Assembly: GCA_036821825.1 (NCBI GenBank)
Contig: DAISIV010000012.1
Span: 25,825 to 89,824, forward strand
Reading direction: 5' to 3'
Length of the DNA stretch: 64,000 nucleotides
Origin: CAITZA01 sp937915285
Lineage (GTDB): Bacteria > Desulfobacterota > Desulfomonilia > Desulfomonilales > Desulfomonilaceae
The position numbers were made by a program, and so were the translations under genes. Positions 26,063 to 35,227 of this stretch are shown piece by piece; the first letter of the stretch is position 1, and each line of letters opens with the position of its first letter. The notes under the pieces are model-generated. The model worked only from the letters and a program-made list of their open reading frames with translations. It was not told the origin of the DNA and ran no database searches.

Positions 26063-26455
26063 ATGGTTAGAAAATCCGTTGTAGCTCTTGGAATCCTAGC
26101 GATGGTTACTCTTGGTTTTGGGATGTCCTGGGGTTACACCGTTAGCTCTTGGCCCGTTCCTGGTATCCCTAACACAACTTTCGGTGGTGGTTCGCCTTGC
26201 TTGGTAGCTCCCGAAGATGTGACACTTAAGGGCCCGGTAGCCCCGGCTTGTGAGCCCCCGCTAGTTCCCGGTCTTATTCACGCTGCTCTTAGCGTGCCGT
26301 TCAGGGCAGTTGGTCTGGTTGCAACTCCTATATTCACCGGCCAGTTAACCCCCGGTGACACTTGCTGCCCAGTGGAACTTGGCGACGCCGCCTATGTTAC
26401 CGCAGCAGTTCCTTGCACACCTGTTAATGTATACACCCCGCCCAAGGGCTGGTAA
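26063..26455 (+). CDS. Small secreted Cys/Pro-rich protein, paralogue of the previous gene
   Basis: 130 residues. The signal peptide (MVRKSVVALGILAMVTLGFG) is followed by a Pro- and Cys-containing mature part: a PVAPACEPPLVPG segment that aligns loosely with PTPPACGP in the neighbour, a hydrophobic SVPFRAVGLVATPIF stretch, and later DTCCPVEL. Six cysteines remain in the mature chain. The sequence from 26041 to 26069 around the ribosome site and start is identical to 25369-25397, showing common origin or a conserved expression signal. A strong terminator follows. The function is unknown. Confidence 0.75.
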   Translation: MVRKSVVALGILAMVTLGFGMSWGYTVSSWPVPGIPNTTFGGGSPCLVAPEDVTLKGPVAPACEPPLVPGLIHAALSVPFRAVGLVATPIFTGQLTPGDTCCPVELGDAAYVTAAVPCTPVNVYTPPKGW

Positions 26456-26973
26456 GTACATAAGTCAGTAGGTAAAAGGCCGGAAGATTTTCTTCCGGCC
26501 TTTTTCTTTGTACAAACCATCCGTTTCCTCAACTACAGAAAACAGCCCCCCTTTCACAGTCCCCGTGCCACGTGACCCTCTACAAATGAGAATATCAAAG
26601 GGACCTGTGTACCGACACATCCAGGCCGGCATTCAATTTTCGCGTATCCCCAGGCCCTGGAGCGCTCTAAGCCAGGCAATTGATACTATGGACTAATGTT
26701 GCTTTCCTTAGGTTGTCTTTATAAAGAATGGCATATTACGCCCAAGACTACTCAGCTTTATTGCCCTTTTAATGTCGACTCTTCTCAAAGACGTGACACT
26801 GGGTATGAGTGTTCAGCAGGGCCTTGGAAGTGAAGTGAAATATATGTAGCCAAAAGCTGGACGGGGACACGACTGGTGGAACAGGCACGCGGGTAAGGCG
26901 TGGAAAGGCGGAGCGAGTCATGGCGATGAACCGGGTTGCGCATGTGAGTCTTGTGACGCGCTGCCGATGGGGG
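26456..26973. other. Non-coding region with a terminator and a GC-rich segment
   Basis: About 520 bases between convergent genes. It begins with the terminator at 26478. From about 26810 to 26973 the plus strand is purine-rich with several GGNGGAAC- and GAACCGGG-like patches that could fold as a structured RNA or be a group II intron remnant. I could not match it to a known RNA with confidence. Confidence 0.45.
26478..26505 (+). terminator. Rho-independent terminator of the second Cys-rich secreted protein gene
   Basis: Perfect 10-bp stem GGCCGGAAGA/TCTTCCGGCC with a 3-base loop, followed by TTTTT (26501-26505), about 20 bases after the stop. Confidence 0.92.
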
Positions 26974-28146
26974 TTAAAAGACACCCCTCTTTTGGAAGTG
27001 ATTTCCTCTGAGCGCTAGAGAAACCCAAAAAAGACCGGCGCAGACGAACATGATGAGTCCTCCGGCGAAGAACATGAAGACCAGGCCCTTAACCTGGCCG
27101 ACTAGTCCCCATGCGAGGACAGAAACATTGAGTCCTACTCCAAAAGAGCCCGTAAAAAGGGCTACAACCACTCCGCGATTGCTTTCATCTGACTTATCGA
27201 CCATCCGTGCCATCATCGCAGGGTAGGACAGCCCCTGGCATATCCCGAACAAGGCCCCGAGAAAGACAGTCTGAACCATCACGGTAATCTGTGATGTCAG
27301 GATAAGAAGAAAGCCGAAAGCAATCAGGCAGCCGAATATGAGTCTGTCTCGGTCCAAACGGTCTGCGAGTCCTCCTAGAAAAAGGCGGACTAATACGAGG
27401 CTGACCCCATAAGAAGTGAAGAAGAGTCCAGCCTGTAGGTGAAGGTGTTTTGCCTGAAGTGGGAGAAAGGTGTTCATAGCCGCGAAGCCCGAACCGAAGA
27501 CGGCCGCAAGGACCATCATTCCAATATGGCCCCCATTAAAGGCTGTTAGGAAGAATCCAGGCAGGTTCCCCTTGTTGCGGCTCTCGTGGGATTTATCCTT
27601 GATGAAAATAGCAAATAAAAACCCGATGAGACCGAATGCCGTCAATAGGTAGAAATATGAGTCGAAGCCATGCCTGAGAATGGCCTGCTCGCCAACAAAG
27701 GGGCCTACGGCTACGGCTAGTGAACCTGAAATTCCAAAAAGGCCGATTCCTCGTCCGCGAATGTTTCCTGGAAGGATATCAACTATGGCTGTGGCGCAAC
27801 CATTAAAACATGCGGCGAAGGCAACCCCCTGAAGCAGTCGGACAACTATCATCAGATCAGAATATTCGTCGAAAAGCATGAAACCTATGTTCGATACACC
27901 TATGACCAGTATACCGGAAAGTATAAATAGTTTGCGTCCATAACGGTCTATGAGCGGAGCGATTAGAGGGAGTGAACCCAGTGAAGTGACACCTATGGAC
28001 CCCATTAAAACTCCCACGTCAGCGGTGGCCCCACCCATCTCAACCACGAAAACCGGTAGGAGACTCCAGGTCGAAACTACCAGGAACAAACAAAAATTAG
28101 TTGCGCAGACGAAAAGGAAGGGTGCGCTGAGAAGGATTTCAGACAT
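26974..28146 (-). CDS. Major facilitator superfamily transporter
   Basis: About 390 residues with twelve predicted membrane helices. The loop 2-3 signature is LIDRYGRKLFIL, and the symmetric one in the second half is GGLADRLDRDRLIF. Helix 5 carries GISGSLAVAVGPFVGE, like motif C of exporters, so a drug- or metabolite-efflux role is plausible, but the substrate is unknown. The ATG at 28146 is preferred to one at 28215 because GGGAG lies 8 bases upstream and the protein then starts just before the first helix. It appears monocistronic. Confidence 0.87.
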   Translation of the reverse strand: MSEILLSAPFLFVCATNFCLFLVVSTWSLLPVFVVEMGGATADVGVLMGSIGVTSLGSLPLIAPLIDRYGRKLFILSGILVIGVSNIGFMLFDEYSDLMIVVRLLQGVAFAACFNGCATAIVDILPGNIRGRGIGLFGISGSLAVAVGPFVGEQAILRHGFDSYFYLLTAFGLIGFLFAIFIKDKSHESRNKGNLPGFFLTAFNGGHIGMMVLAAVFGSGFAAMNTFLPLQAKHLHLQAGLFFTSYGVSLVLVRLFLGGLADRLDRDRLIFGCLIAFGFLLILTSQITVMVQTVFLGALFGICQGLSYPAMMARMVDKSDESNRGVVVALFTGSFGVGLNVSVLAWGLVGQVKGLVFMFFAGGLIMFVCAGLFWVSLALRGNHFQKRGVF

Positions 28147-28303
28147 TAATTGGTCTCCCGGATCACATACCACCAATAAAACAGAAAGCCGTACAAGATC
28201 GATATGCCGGCGCAATAAAATAATTCATAAGAACAAACACCCTTTAATGACAAATCAAAGCAACACATGTTCCTGATATATTGGAAAAATCTCCGACCCA
28301 AGG

Positions 28304-28606
28304 TCAGCGGTTATCTTTCCATTGAAATCTGCGAGGGGTCCTGGTGGATGAGGATTGATCAAGCTGGGGCTGAGGTTGTGTGTTTGATGACCATCCCGGA
28401 GGTGAAGTCTGTATGCCGGACGAAGGCGAATCCACCGGGGCTCTATCGCTCTTCGCTGCACTGGGGCTGGTCGTGATGTCTTCCTCCAGAATTCCAGGAC
28501 GACCAGTAACAGACTCTTTTTTTTCCGATACAGTCGTAGTTGAGCATCCAGACAAATATAACAGAGATATTGAAACAACCAAAAACAAATGGACTCTGTT
28601 AGTCAT
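28304..28606 (-). CDS. Small lipoprotein of unknown function
   Basis: 100 residues. The lipoprotein signal peptide ends in the lipobox LSGC (Cys about residue 21). The mature part is Ser/Thr/Pro/Gln-rich and disordered, ending RRFQWKDNR. The C-terminal F-Q-W-K pattern faintly resembles the WG motifs of the secreted protein at 54582-55514, but a single short match proves nothing. An overlapping plus-strand frame is an antisense shadow. It is likely anchored in the inner or outer membrane; the role is unknown. Confidence 0.65.
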   Translation of the reverse strand: MTNRVHLFLVVSISLLYLSGCSTTTVSEKKESVTGRPGILEEDITTSPSAAKSDRAPVDSPSSGIQTSPPGWSSNTQPQPQLDQSSSTRTPRRFQWKDNR

Positions 28607-28702
28607 CTCTCAAAAACCTCAGAATATAGCTGGAACCACGTTGACTAAAATAGCTATCAAAATGAGTAGCCTGAACATTCGGTATTCTTTTAATCGTCCG
28701 CT

Positions 28703-29341
28703 TCAAGGTTTGTCAGAAAAAAGCTGTGTGATATACACCAAACCATTCGCACAGACAAAAGTGCCAAAACCGACATGGCTGAAGGAGTTGTTAAGGATAT
28801 TTTCCCGATGTTGTGGACTCTCCATCCAACCCTTTACTACCTCGGTTGCAAGTTTCTTATTATCATTCAACAGACTGAAAAAAGCAATGTTTTCGGCCCC
28901 TGCTGTCAAGCCGATGCCAGTCATGCGCTCCTTAAACTTGCGTCTCCCCTTGGGGAATGCGTCAGACTCATGAGCCAGTTTTCTAGCTGCGCACATGTCA
29001 GAACTGTGCAATGCCGCAAGGTCGCACAGTTTTGAACTAAGTCTTAGGGGTTTAAGTCCGTTTCTCTGTCGCTCTTTGTTCGTCATCTCAAAGAGCAAAG
29101 GCCCTACCTCATCATCCGTCTTGGTTCTGACAACCCTGTTTACAGGGCTGGATAAAGAAGCTAAATTGTGGACCATGCCGGCGGATGGCGGTAGACAAAA
29201 CGGGTATTGTTGCTTAATTGCAACATTTTCAGAGGCCTCTATGGCATCCATAGTCCGCTGACTCGCAGCGTGTTCCGGGAGCAAAAAAGCCAGAACCAGT
29301 AAATAAAGAACCAAGTACCGGTAGATGACGCTATGTCCCAT
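28703..29341 (-). CDS. Secreted CAP/SCP-domain protein
   Basis: About 212 residues. A membrane/signal segment (YLVLYLLVLAFLLPEHAAS) is followed by a CAP domain from about residue 95: LLFEMTNKERQRNGL, LAALHSSDMCAARKLAHES, GAENIAF, GWMESPQHRENIL and HVGFG. These are the standard CAP motifs with the conserved His and Glu. Bacterial CAP proteins are exported; functions range from cell-wall binding to protease-like roles. The start is uncertain: ATG at 29341 with a weak GGATA, or TTG at 29362. It may share a transcript with the lipoprotein gene about 100 bases downstream. Confidence 0.85.
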   Translation of the reverse strand: MGHSVIYRYLVLYLLVLAFLLPEHAASQRTMDAIEASENVAIKQQYPFCLPPSAGMVHNLASLSSPVNRVVRTKTDDEVGPLLFEMTNKERQRNGLKPLRLSSKLCDLAALHSSDMCAARKLAHESDAFPKGRRKFKERMTGIGLTAGAENIAFFSLLNDNKKLATEVVKGWMESPQHRENILNNSFSHVGFGTFVCANGLVYITQLFSDKP

Positions 29342-29545
29342 GCTTATCCGTGTAGAAGACAATATTGTCGCCAGGAGACCCTGTCAGGAACGTTTGAAAA
29401 TAATGCCCAAACTAATCCGTGTGGCGCCTATGATACGTCCCCAAAGAGTTTACATAATGCATTTATTATCTTCAATAACTAATTGACCTGAAATCATAAA
29501 TAGTATTCATTTAAGTAGAAAAACAGGTAGAGGCGCGAGGACTAG

Positions 29546-30583
29546 ATGCGAAAGCTAACCAGACTGATTAGGAGTTTCCTCTACCTGGCGCCGATCATAT
29601 GCTTCCTGATGGCTATATTGTTTTTATCCGACCCTACTTTGGCGCGTCCGACTAAATCAAGCCGCATCAGCCTGTTATTGGCAACAGGCCTTCCTGGAAG
29701 CGTGGATTATCAGGTTGGGCTGGGATTGGCGTCACTATGGACCACACGACTGAAGAACCTTGGCATCAGGGTATCTGCCGCCATATCTGAGGGATCACGG
29801 GAAAACATTGAGGCAATAAGGATATCGGACGCCGACTTGATAATGGTGGACGAGTTTTTTTGTTTTAGCGCCTACAATGGGCAGGGACCTTATCTCCAAA
29901 GGCCCGAAACCAGGTTAAGGGCGGTGACCTGTCTGTGGTCGGATGTAATGCATCTTCTGGTCAGATCTGACAGTTTGCGTACTGGAACCCTGCAGGACCT
30001 GGACGGCTTGACAATTGCGACAGGACTTCCTGATGGCTCAAGCAAATACATTCTGGAACAACTTCTCAGAGAAATGACAGTCCCCAAACCAGAGGTAAAA
30101 ATCAGGTCTGTGTCCAATGTAGCAGCTTTAGACGCATGGAAATCGGGAACCGTTCAGGCGCTGGGTTTTTCAGGAGGCTTACCCATACCAACCGTGAATT
30201 TTCTGATTCAGCAGAATCCAGGCCAGGTAGGGTTTCTGGAAATACCCGAAAATGACACATTATCTCTGAGTCGAGAGGCTATGCCAACCGTGTTTCCGAT
30301 GAGCATTCCGGCGGGAACCTATCCCGGGCAGGATGCCAGTGTGCGGACGTTCGGCCAAAACAACATCCTGGTGACATCATCACAAATTGATAAACAGGTA
30401 ATATACGAACTGACCAAGACATTGTATGCAAGTATCGATTACATGACAAAAATCCATCCGGCCTGCGCTCAACTCTCTCTGGACCGGGCCTTTTCCAGTC
30501 TGAAGATCCCACTTCATCCAGGGGCAGTTCAATATTACCGCGAACGGAATCTGCGTGTCCCTGATGAGTTGTGCGCAGATTGA
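29546..30583 (+). CDS. TAXI-family TRAP transporter solute-binding protein
   Basis: 345 residues. A signal segment (LYLAPIICFLMAILFL) is followed by the periplasmic binding fold with LLLATGLPGSVDYQVGLGLA, LWTTRLK, and the C-terminal IPLHPGAVQYYRERN, a hallmark of TAXI proteins. TAXI receptors normally deliver dicarboxylates or similar anions to a fused DctQM permease. No such permease lies next to it, so it is an orphan receptor or works with a distant one. GAGGA lies about 6 bases before the ATG. A thiolase gene follows about 120 bases later. Confidence 0.85.
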   Translation: MRKLTRLIRSFLYLAPIICFLMAILFLSDPTLARPTKSSRISLLLATGLPGSVDYQVGLGLASLWTTRLKNLGIRVSAAISEGSRENIEAIRISDADLIMVDEFFCFSAYNGQGPYLQRPETRLRAVTCLWSDVMHLLVRSDSLRTGTLQDLDGLTIATGLPDGSSKYILEQLLREMTVPKPEVKIRSVSNVAALDAWKSGTVQALGFSGGLPIPTVNFLIQQNPGQVGFLEIPENDTLSLSREAMPTVFPMSIPAGTYPGQDASVRTFGQNNILVTSSQIDKQVIYELTKTLYASIDYMTKIHPACAQLSLDRAFSSLKIPLHPGAVQYYRERNLRVPDELCAD

Positions 30584-30701
30584 AGACTTTCACTGATGAA
30601 CCTAGTATTGTTATAGGGGCTTAAAATGTGGTAAAAATCTGTATTCATATCTAGAAATTCCCGATAAACCTGAAATGTTTTAGCGCTGAATGGAGGACCG
30701 C

Positions 30702-31886
30702 ATGAAGGATGTTGTAATAGTGGACGCCGTGAGAACTCCGGTGGGTTCCTTTGGGGGATCATTGGCGGGTGTTTCTGCAGTCGAACTCGGAACGCTGGCC
30801 GTAAAAGAACTCATCAAGAGGACTGGAGTCGACCCGGCTAGAATTGACGAACTGATTTATGGCTGCGTTTTGCAGGCGGGCCAGGGACAAAACGTTGCAC
30901 GTCAGGTATTGATCAAGGCCGGAATTCCTCAGGAAGTTCCTGCGATGACCATCAACAAGGTCTGCGCATCGGGACTGAGGTCAGTATCTTTAGCGGCGCA
31001 ATGCATAAAGGCGGACGACGCAGAAGTTATAGTGGCAGGAGGCTGCGAGAACATGTCGGCAGCTCCCTACGCCGTGAAAGCTGCCCGATGGGGCGCCAGG
31101 ATGAACGATAACGTCATGCTGGACCTCATGATTCATGATGGTCTATGGGAAATATTTAATAACTATCACATGGGTGTGACCGCCGAAAATGTTGCCCAGC
31201 AGTTCAATCTGTCGAGACAGGAACAGGATGAGTTTGGTTTAAGAAGCCAGTTAAACGCTGTGGCGGCAATAGAGCAGGGCCGCTTCAAGGACGAAATTGT
31301 CCCGGTATTGATTCCCCAGCGAAAAGGAGATCCCAAAGTTTTTGACACCGATGAACATCCTCGGGCAGGTACAAAAATTGAGGCTCTCGCAAAACTCAAA
31401 CCGGCCTTCAAAAAAGACGGGACAGTCACCGCTGGCAACGCATCCGGCATTAACGATGGGGCTGCCGCCATTCTGGTCACCTCCGCGGAGGCTGCCGCTG
31501 CAATGAACATGAAACCACTGGTGAAAATCCTTTCTTACGCCTCGGCCGGTGTAGATCCGAAAGTGATGGGACTAGGCCCCATTCCCTCTACCAGAAAGGC
31601 CCTGGAAAAGGCCGGTCTGTCCATGGATGACATTGATCTGATAGAGGCTAACGAGGCATTCGCCGCTCAGGCGCTGGCATGCTCGAAAGACCTCAAACTG
31701 GACATGAGTAAGGTAAACCTTAACGGTGGAGCAATAGCGCTCGGACACCCCATTGGAGCTTCGGGAGCCAGAATTCTGACAACCCTCGTCCACGAAATGA
31801 AAAGGAGACCTGATGTAAAACGAGGTTTGGCAACCCTGTGCGTCGGCGGAGGAATGGGAGCCGCTTTAATTGTAGAAAAAGTATAA
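30702..31886 (+). CDS. Acetyl-CoA acetyltransferase (thiolase II family)
   Basis: 394 residues. It condenses two acetyl-CoA or cleaves acetoacetyl-CoA. The acylated Cys is in TINKVCASGLRSV, the His in GHPIGASGARI, and the second catalytic Cys in CVGGGMGAALIVE; NEAFAAQ is also present. All match the biosynthetic-type thiolase signatures. The ATG at 30702 has GGAGG 5 bases upstream; the ATG at 30690 is less suitable. It may supply or consume acetoacetyl-CoA in fatty or aromatic acid oxidation. A GC-rich hairpin follows the gene. Confidence 0.95.
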   Translation: MKDVVIVDAVRTPVGSFGGSLAGVSAVELGTLAVKELIKRTGVDPARIDELIYGCVLQAGQGQNVARQVLIKAGIPQEVPAMTINKVCASGLRSVSLAAQCIKADDAEVIVAGGCENMSAAPYAVKAARWGARMNDNVMLDLMIHDGLWEIFNNYHMGVTAENVAQQFNLSRQEQDEFGLRSQLNAVAAIEQGRFKDEIVPVLIPQRKGDPKVFDTDEHPRAGTKIEALAKLKPAFKKDGTVTAGNASGINDGAAAILVTSAEAAAAMNMKPLVKILSYASAGVDPKVMGLGPIPSTRKALEKAGLSMDDIDLIEANEAFAAQALACSKDLKLDMSKVNLNGGAIALGHPIGASGARILTTLVHEMKRRPDVKRGLATLCVGGGMGAALIVEKV

Positions 31887-31973
31887 GCTTGTCCTTAAAA
31901 AATGAATTCATCCAAATTTATGGAGCTTAATCAATTAACCATTGATTGTAAAAAGCATTGACCTGGGTTGACA

Positions 31974-31999
31974 GGGGAGTCTGGGCTTGCGGACTCCCC
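31974..31999 (+). terminator. Probable terminator hairpin after the thiolase gene
   Basis: 8-bp stem GGGGAGTC/GACTCCCC with a 10-base loop. There is no strong T run after it, so termination is likely but not certain. Confidence 0.5.
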
Positions 32000-32088
32000 T
32001 TCAAACAGAGATAGGTTAAAAGCAGAAACAGCATTCCAAAACTGATCCACAATCCAGGGCGAACTGACAGCCGGGTTAAGAACATTCT

Positions 32089-33255
32089 GTGACCATACCC
32101 CTTAATTACAGCTATCGAAATCTCCTGACGCGAAAATTCACCACAATACTGACAGCCGCTGGAATGTCACTCGTGTCGTTTGTTTTTGCTGCAGTCCTGA
32201 TGCTGGCTGCAGGACTTGAGCAAACTTTGGTTGACACTGGTTCCGTTGACAATGTTGTGGTTTTGCGTGGAGCGGCGGAAACGGAAGTATCCAGTTCAAT
32301 AGAGAGGGATGCCGCATCCGTGATTGTTTCACAGCCGGAGGTTGTTCATAACGCCACTGGTGACCCTGTCGCCTCCAAGGAAACCCTGGTGTTGGTGACC
32401 CTGCCGAAGAAATTGTCACTGGCGCCTATGAATGTAATTGTAAGAGGGATAGGGTCCCACTCAAATGAGATGAGACCCCAGGTGCGAATCGTTTCCGGCA
32501 GGGCGCCCATTCCGGGTTTACATGAAGTCATGGTAGGTAGCAACATAGCGGACAAATTCGAAGGTGGCGCACTGGGTGGAAAGATTCAGCTTGCTTTGAT
32601 TGACTGGGACGTAGTTGGAATTTTTGATGCCGGGAAAACGGCGTTTAGCTCGGAAATTTGGGCGGATAATGATCAGGTTATGTCGGCATTCAGGCGTAAC
32701 AGCTACTCTGTAGTAATAATGAAAGTCGATGGAACGGAAAATTTCAACTCGATCAAGGCCAGGCTTGTTTCAGATCCGAGGCTGAGTGTCCAGGTGAAAC
32801 GCGAAATAGAGTTTTACCGTGATCAGTCTGAAATAATGGCCAAATTCATACGTATTCTGGGTCTGGCCATGACTGTTTTTTTCAGTGTCGGCGCCATACT
32901 CGGCGCCATGGTCACCATGTATACTGCTGTGGCAAACCGGACTCGCGAAATTGGCGCCTTACGAGCATTAGGTTTTTCAAAGGCAAACATACTGTTGGCC
33001 TTTCTTACGGAGTCCGTCACACTGGGCCTGGTAGGAGGATTGGCTGGCTTGCTTGCAGGTTCAGCCCTGCAGTTCATCACCATATCTACAATGAATTGGG
33101 AAACATTCTCGGAACTTGCCTTTGGTTTCACTTTAACCCGACAAATTGCACTGCAAACCATACTTTTTGCCCTTGGAATGGGATTGACAGGCGGATTTCT
33201 TCCTGCCTGGAGAGCCTCAAGACTCAAGATTGTGGATGCGCTCAGGGAAACTTGA
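32089..33255 (+). CDS. FtsX/MacB-type ABC transporter permease, orphan
   Basis: 388 residues. It has an N-terminal helix (LTAAGMSLVSFVFAAVLML), a large extracytoplasmic domain (about 45-250), then three helices with the FtsX signature (TREIGALRALGFSKANIL, then AFLTESVTLGLVGGLAG), ending with PAWRASRLKIVDALRE. This is the MacB-like layout for lipoprotein or substrate mechanotransmission. No ATPase gene is adjacent, unlike usual operons. The start is GTG at 32089 without a clear ribosome site, so it is tentative. Confidence 0.85.
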   Translation: MTIPLNYSYRNLLTRKFTTILTAAGMSLVSFVFAAVLMLAAGLEQTLVDTGSVDNVVVLRGAAETEVSSSIERDAASVIVSQPEVVHNATGDPVASKETLVLVTLPKKLSLAPMNVIVRGIGSHSNEMRPQVRIVSGRAPIPGLHEVMVGSNIADKFEGGALGGKIQLALIDWDVVGIFDAGKTAFSSEIWADNDQVMSAFRRNSYSVVIMKVDGTENFNSIKARLVSDPRLSVQVKREIEFYRDQSEIMAKFIRILGLAMTVFFSVGAILGAMVTMYTAVANRTREIGALRALGFSKANILLAFLTESVTLGLVGGLAGLLAGSALQFITISTMNWETFSELAFGFTLTRQIALQTILFALGMGLTGGFLPAWRASRLKIVDALRET

Positions 33256-33612
33256 CAGCATCAGGCAATAGGACAGTTCCTGATTTTTTGGGAATACTCG
33301 ACAGATGAATCAAAGGCCTTAGGAAGGATTCTCTAAACGGGAGGGGTTTGACAAGGGCGGAGGCCGTAAACTCGAAGTCATTACTTACGGCCTCAGCTCA
33401 AAAAAACCTGATTGGCTATGGACTAAGTTAATATTATATTCATATAAACCTATAATACATTCCGGTCAATCTTTTTTTGGTAATTACCAGGATTTTATGA
33501 ATATCAGGCAATAGTCGATGGATGAAAACAGAATGCAAACAGCGGGCTTTCTGGCTTGCACGGACGAGGGCGCCACAAAAAGTGGCTCTTTAATGAACTG
33601 CACGGAGTGGAA
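33256..33612. other. Convergent intergenic region with a long hairpin
   Basis: About 360 bases without a gene. It contains a perfect 10-bp inverted repeat GAGGCCGTAA/TTACGGCCTC (33360-33369 with 33385-33394), which may end transcription or be part of a small RNA. A weak GCCAC/GTGGC hairpin lies near 33570-33585. Nothing else was seen. Confidence 0.45.
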
Positions 33613-34101
33613 TTAGCGATTGATCCTGATAGCTGGTGGGTCGTCTCCAGCGCGTTTTGATCCGACCTTTTTCTTGGCTTCCGATATTTTCCATACAATT
33701 ATGGAGCGCCATTTGGGATCTCGCACCAGAGGCAGGGCTCTATTGTAGGTGTCTAAAGCCTTTAGGGGTTCATTTTTCTGTTCGTACAAATTGGCAAGGT
33801 ATTCAAGAGCGAGATAGTAATCGGGCTTGATTCTCAAGGCGCTCTCATAGTCCTTGATGGCCTCATCCAGTTGATCGACCATCTGAAACGAAGTAGCGCG
33901 TTGGACATAGGCCGCTGCGTTTTCCGGATTGAGTTCTATAGCTTTAGTGAAGGATTCAATGGATGCCTGCCATTGGCGCGACATCGACGCCAGGCAACCC
34001 TGCGTGAAATAGTCCTGGGAATTGGAAGCCCAAATGGTTTCGGTCATCAAGAAAAAGGAAATAACCGAAAAAAATATGTAATTAACAAATCTTAGTCTCA
34101 T
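33613..34101 (-). CDS. TPR-repeat protein, exported
   Basis: About 162 residues from the ATG at 34101. A signal peptide or membrane anchor (YIFFSVISFFLMTETIWAS) precedes three tetratricopeptide repeats, recognisable by the WQASIESFTKAIELNPENAAAY, LDEAIKDYESALRIKPDYY and PLKALDTYNRALPLV pattern. The C-terminus is basic. TPR proteins mediate protein-protein contacts; the partner is unknown. The frame extends to 34155, but the shorter start matches the signal peptide. Confidence 0.75.
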   Translation of the reverse strand: MRLRFVNYIFFSVISFFLMTETIWASNSQDYFTQGCLASMSRQWQASIESFTKAIELNPENAAAYVQRATSFQMVDQLDEAIKDYESALRIKPDYYLALEYLANLYEQKNEPLKALDTYNRALPLVRDPKWRSIIVWKISEAKKKVGSKRAGDDPPAIRINR

Positions 34102-34488
34102 GTTCACGCGCCCTGAAACCCTGTAAAATAAACTAAAACAACCAACCGTGCCCAATTATATCAAATCTGAAGCCTCCGGTAAACTCTGAATTCATAAATC
34201 AGCATATGATATCTTGAACGTAACCATATGTAATACGACTATAAACTAGTTTGGGAGCATCTCTGGGTATTGTCCAATTCCCGGGAGTCTCGGCTAGCCG
34301 GGATTTCAGCGCGCCAAACAAAAAAAATCTGATAGAGCGAAACCCCGATGAAACAAACCGCACAGGTTGTTGTCAGCATGAGGAAGTTGGATCAACAAGG
34401 TTGAGCCCGTTGCAGCGGTTGAGATGATAATCATAGACCGTGGGGCCCCGAAGATCCAGCAGGATGACACTTGAAGAGGATGTCAACG
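34102..34488. other. Intergenic region between divergent genes
   Basis: About 390 bases. A TCCCGG/CCGGGA hairpin lies near 34280-34306. No gene or RNA was recognised. Confidence 0.4.
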
Positions 34489-35040
34489 ATGGAAAAGAAA
34501 AGTGGTTTTGGACAAATTTTCGCAGTATCGGCCGTTACTTTCATGCTGGTAGCAGTATTCATGGGCGGAGCTGACATAGCTTATAGCGCGGACGCCCATA
34601 AGGAGAAACCGGCGGATGTTAAGGCCACACTGGCGGATAAAAAGGCCAAGGCTCCTGAAACCGACTCAGCAAAACCCGGGGAAAAGGCTTTGACTCAAGT
34701 CAACCCCACCGAACTCCTGATCAAAGGCTCCAAGACATTCATGGAAGGCGCTGAAATGGTCAAGAATCCAAAGGAGAAGGCGACCGGTGAGAAGATGATG
34801 CTTGAAGGCCACAAAATGATGGCTGAGACTGAGACATTGTGGTCAAAGAGCGGTAAGGAGCTGTCTTCCGCCCAGAAATCTGTATCCGAGGCCCACAGTA
34901 TGCTGATGAAGGGTTACACTCTATTGAAAGGCGATAAGGACGCCGAGCAGGGTAATAAAATGGTGCAGGATGGATTGCGGAAACTTGGTGACGCAATAAA
35001 AAACATTCAGGTCCCAACAAACGGCAAAGACAAAAAATAA
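34489..35040 (+). CDS. Secreted Met/Lys-rich helical protein of unknown function
   Basis: 183 residues. The signal peptide (FAVSAVTFMLVAVFMGGADIAYSA) is followed by a Lys/Ala/Asp linker, then an alpha-helical Met- and Lys-rich domain (LLIKGSKTFMEGAEMVKNPKEK; GEKMMLEGHKMMAETE; AHSMLMKGYTLLKGDKDAEQGNKMV). The pattern MxxGxxxM recurs, which could suit metal or heme contact, but no family was recognised. The ATG at 34489 has GAGG 9 bases upstream; ATG 34480 and TTG 34471 are alternatives. A hairpin lies 35 bases after the stop. Confidence 0.7.
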   Translation: MEKKSGFGQIFAVSAVTFMLVAVFMGGADIAYSADAHKEKPADVKATLADKKAKAPETDSAKPGEKALTQVNPTELLIKGSKTFMEGAEMVKNPKEKATGEKMMLEGHKMMAETETLWSKSGKELSSAQKSVSEAHSMLMKGYTLLKGDKDAEQGNKMVQDGLRKLGDAIKNIQVPTNGKDKK

Positions 35041-35074
35041 CAATTCTTTTGTAGATTCAACCTATTGATATAAC

Positions 35075-35108
35075 GCCGCATGTGCCCATCTCACGATGGG
35101 CCTGCGGC
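35075..35108 (+). terminator. Hairpin after the Met/Lys-rich secreted protein gene
   Basis: Nested stems GCCGCA/TGCGGC and GCCCATC/GATGGGC around a TCAC loop. No T run follows, so it is a possible terminator or RNA stabiliser. Confidence 0.45.
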
Positions 35109-35227
35109 TCCACATATAGATCAATGGCCTGCCACTCCTCCCCCCGCAACCCTTTTTAGAGTTGATTCACGGCCTTCTAAGTAATAGCTTCGATATCTGC
35201 GCAATCGATCCGAGGACGAAACTTTTC

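Noticed and set aside
28380..28973. A 197-codon plus-strand frame across the lipoprotein and CAP genes
   Set aside because: The minus-strand genes show signal peptides and CAP motifs; this frame shows nothing recognisable and spans two genes.
34231..34246. TAATACGACT followed by ATAAAC, resembling a T7 promoter
   Set aside because: Only the first ten bases match the consensus, and no phage genes are present; treated as chance.
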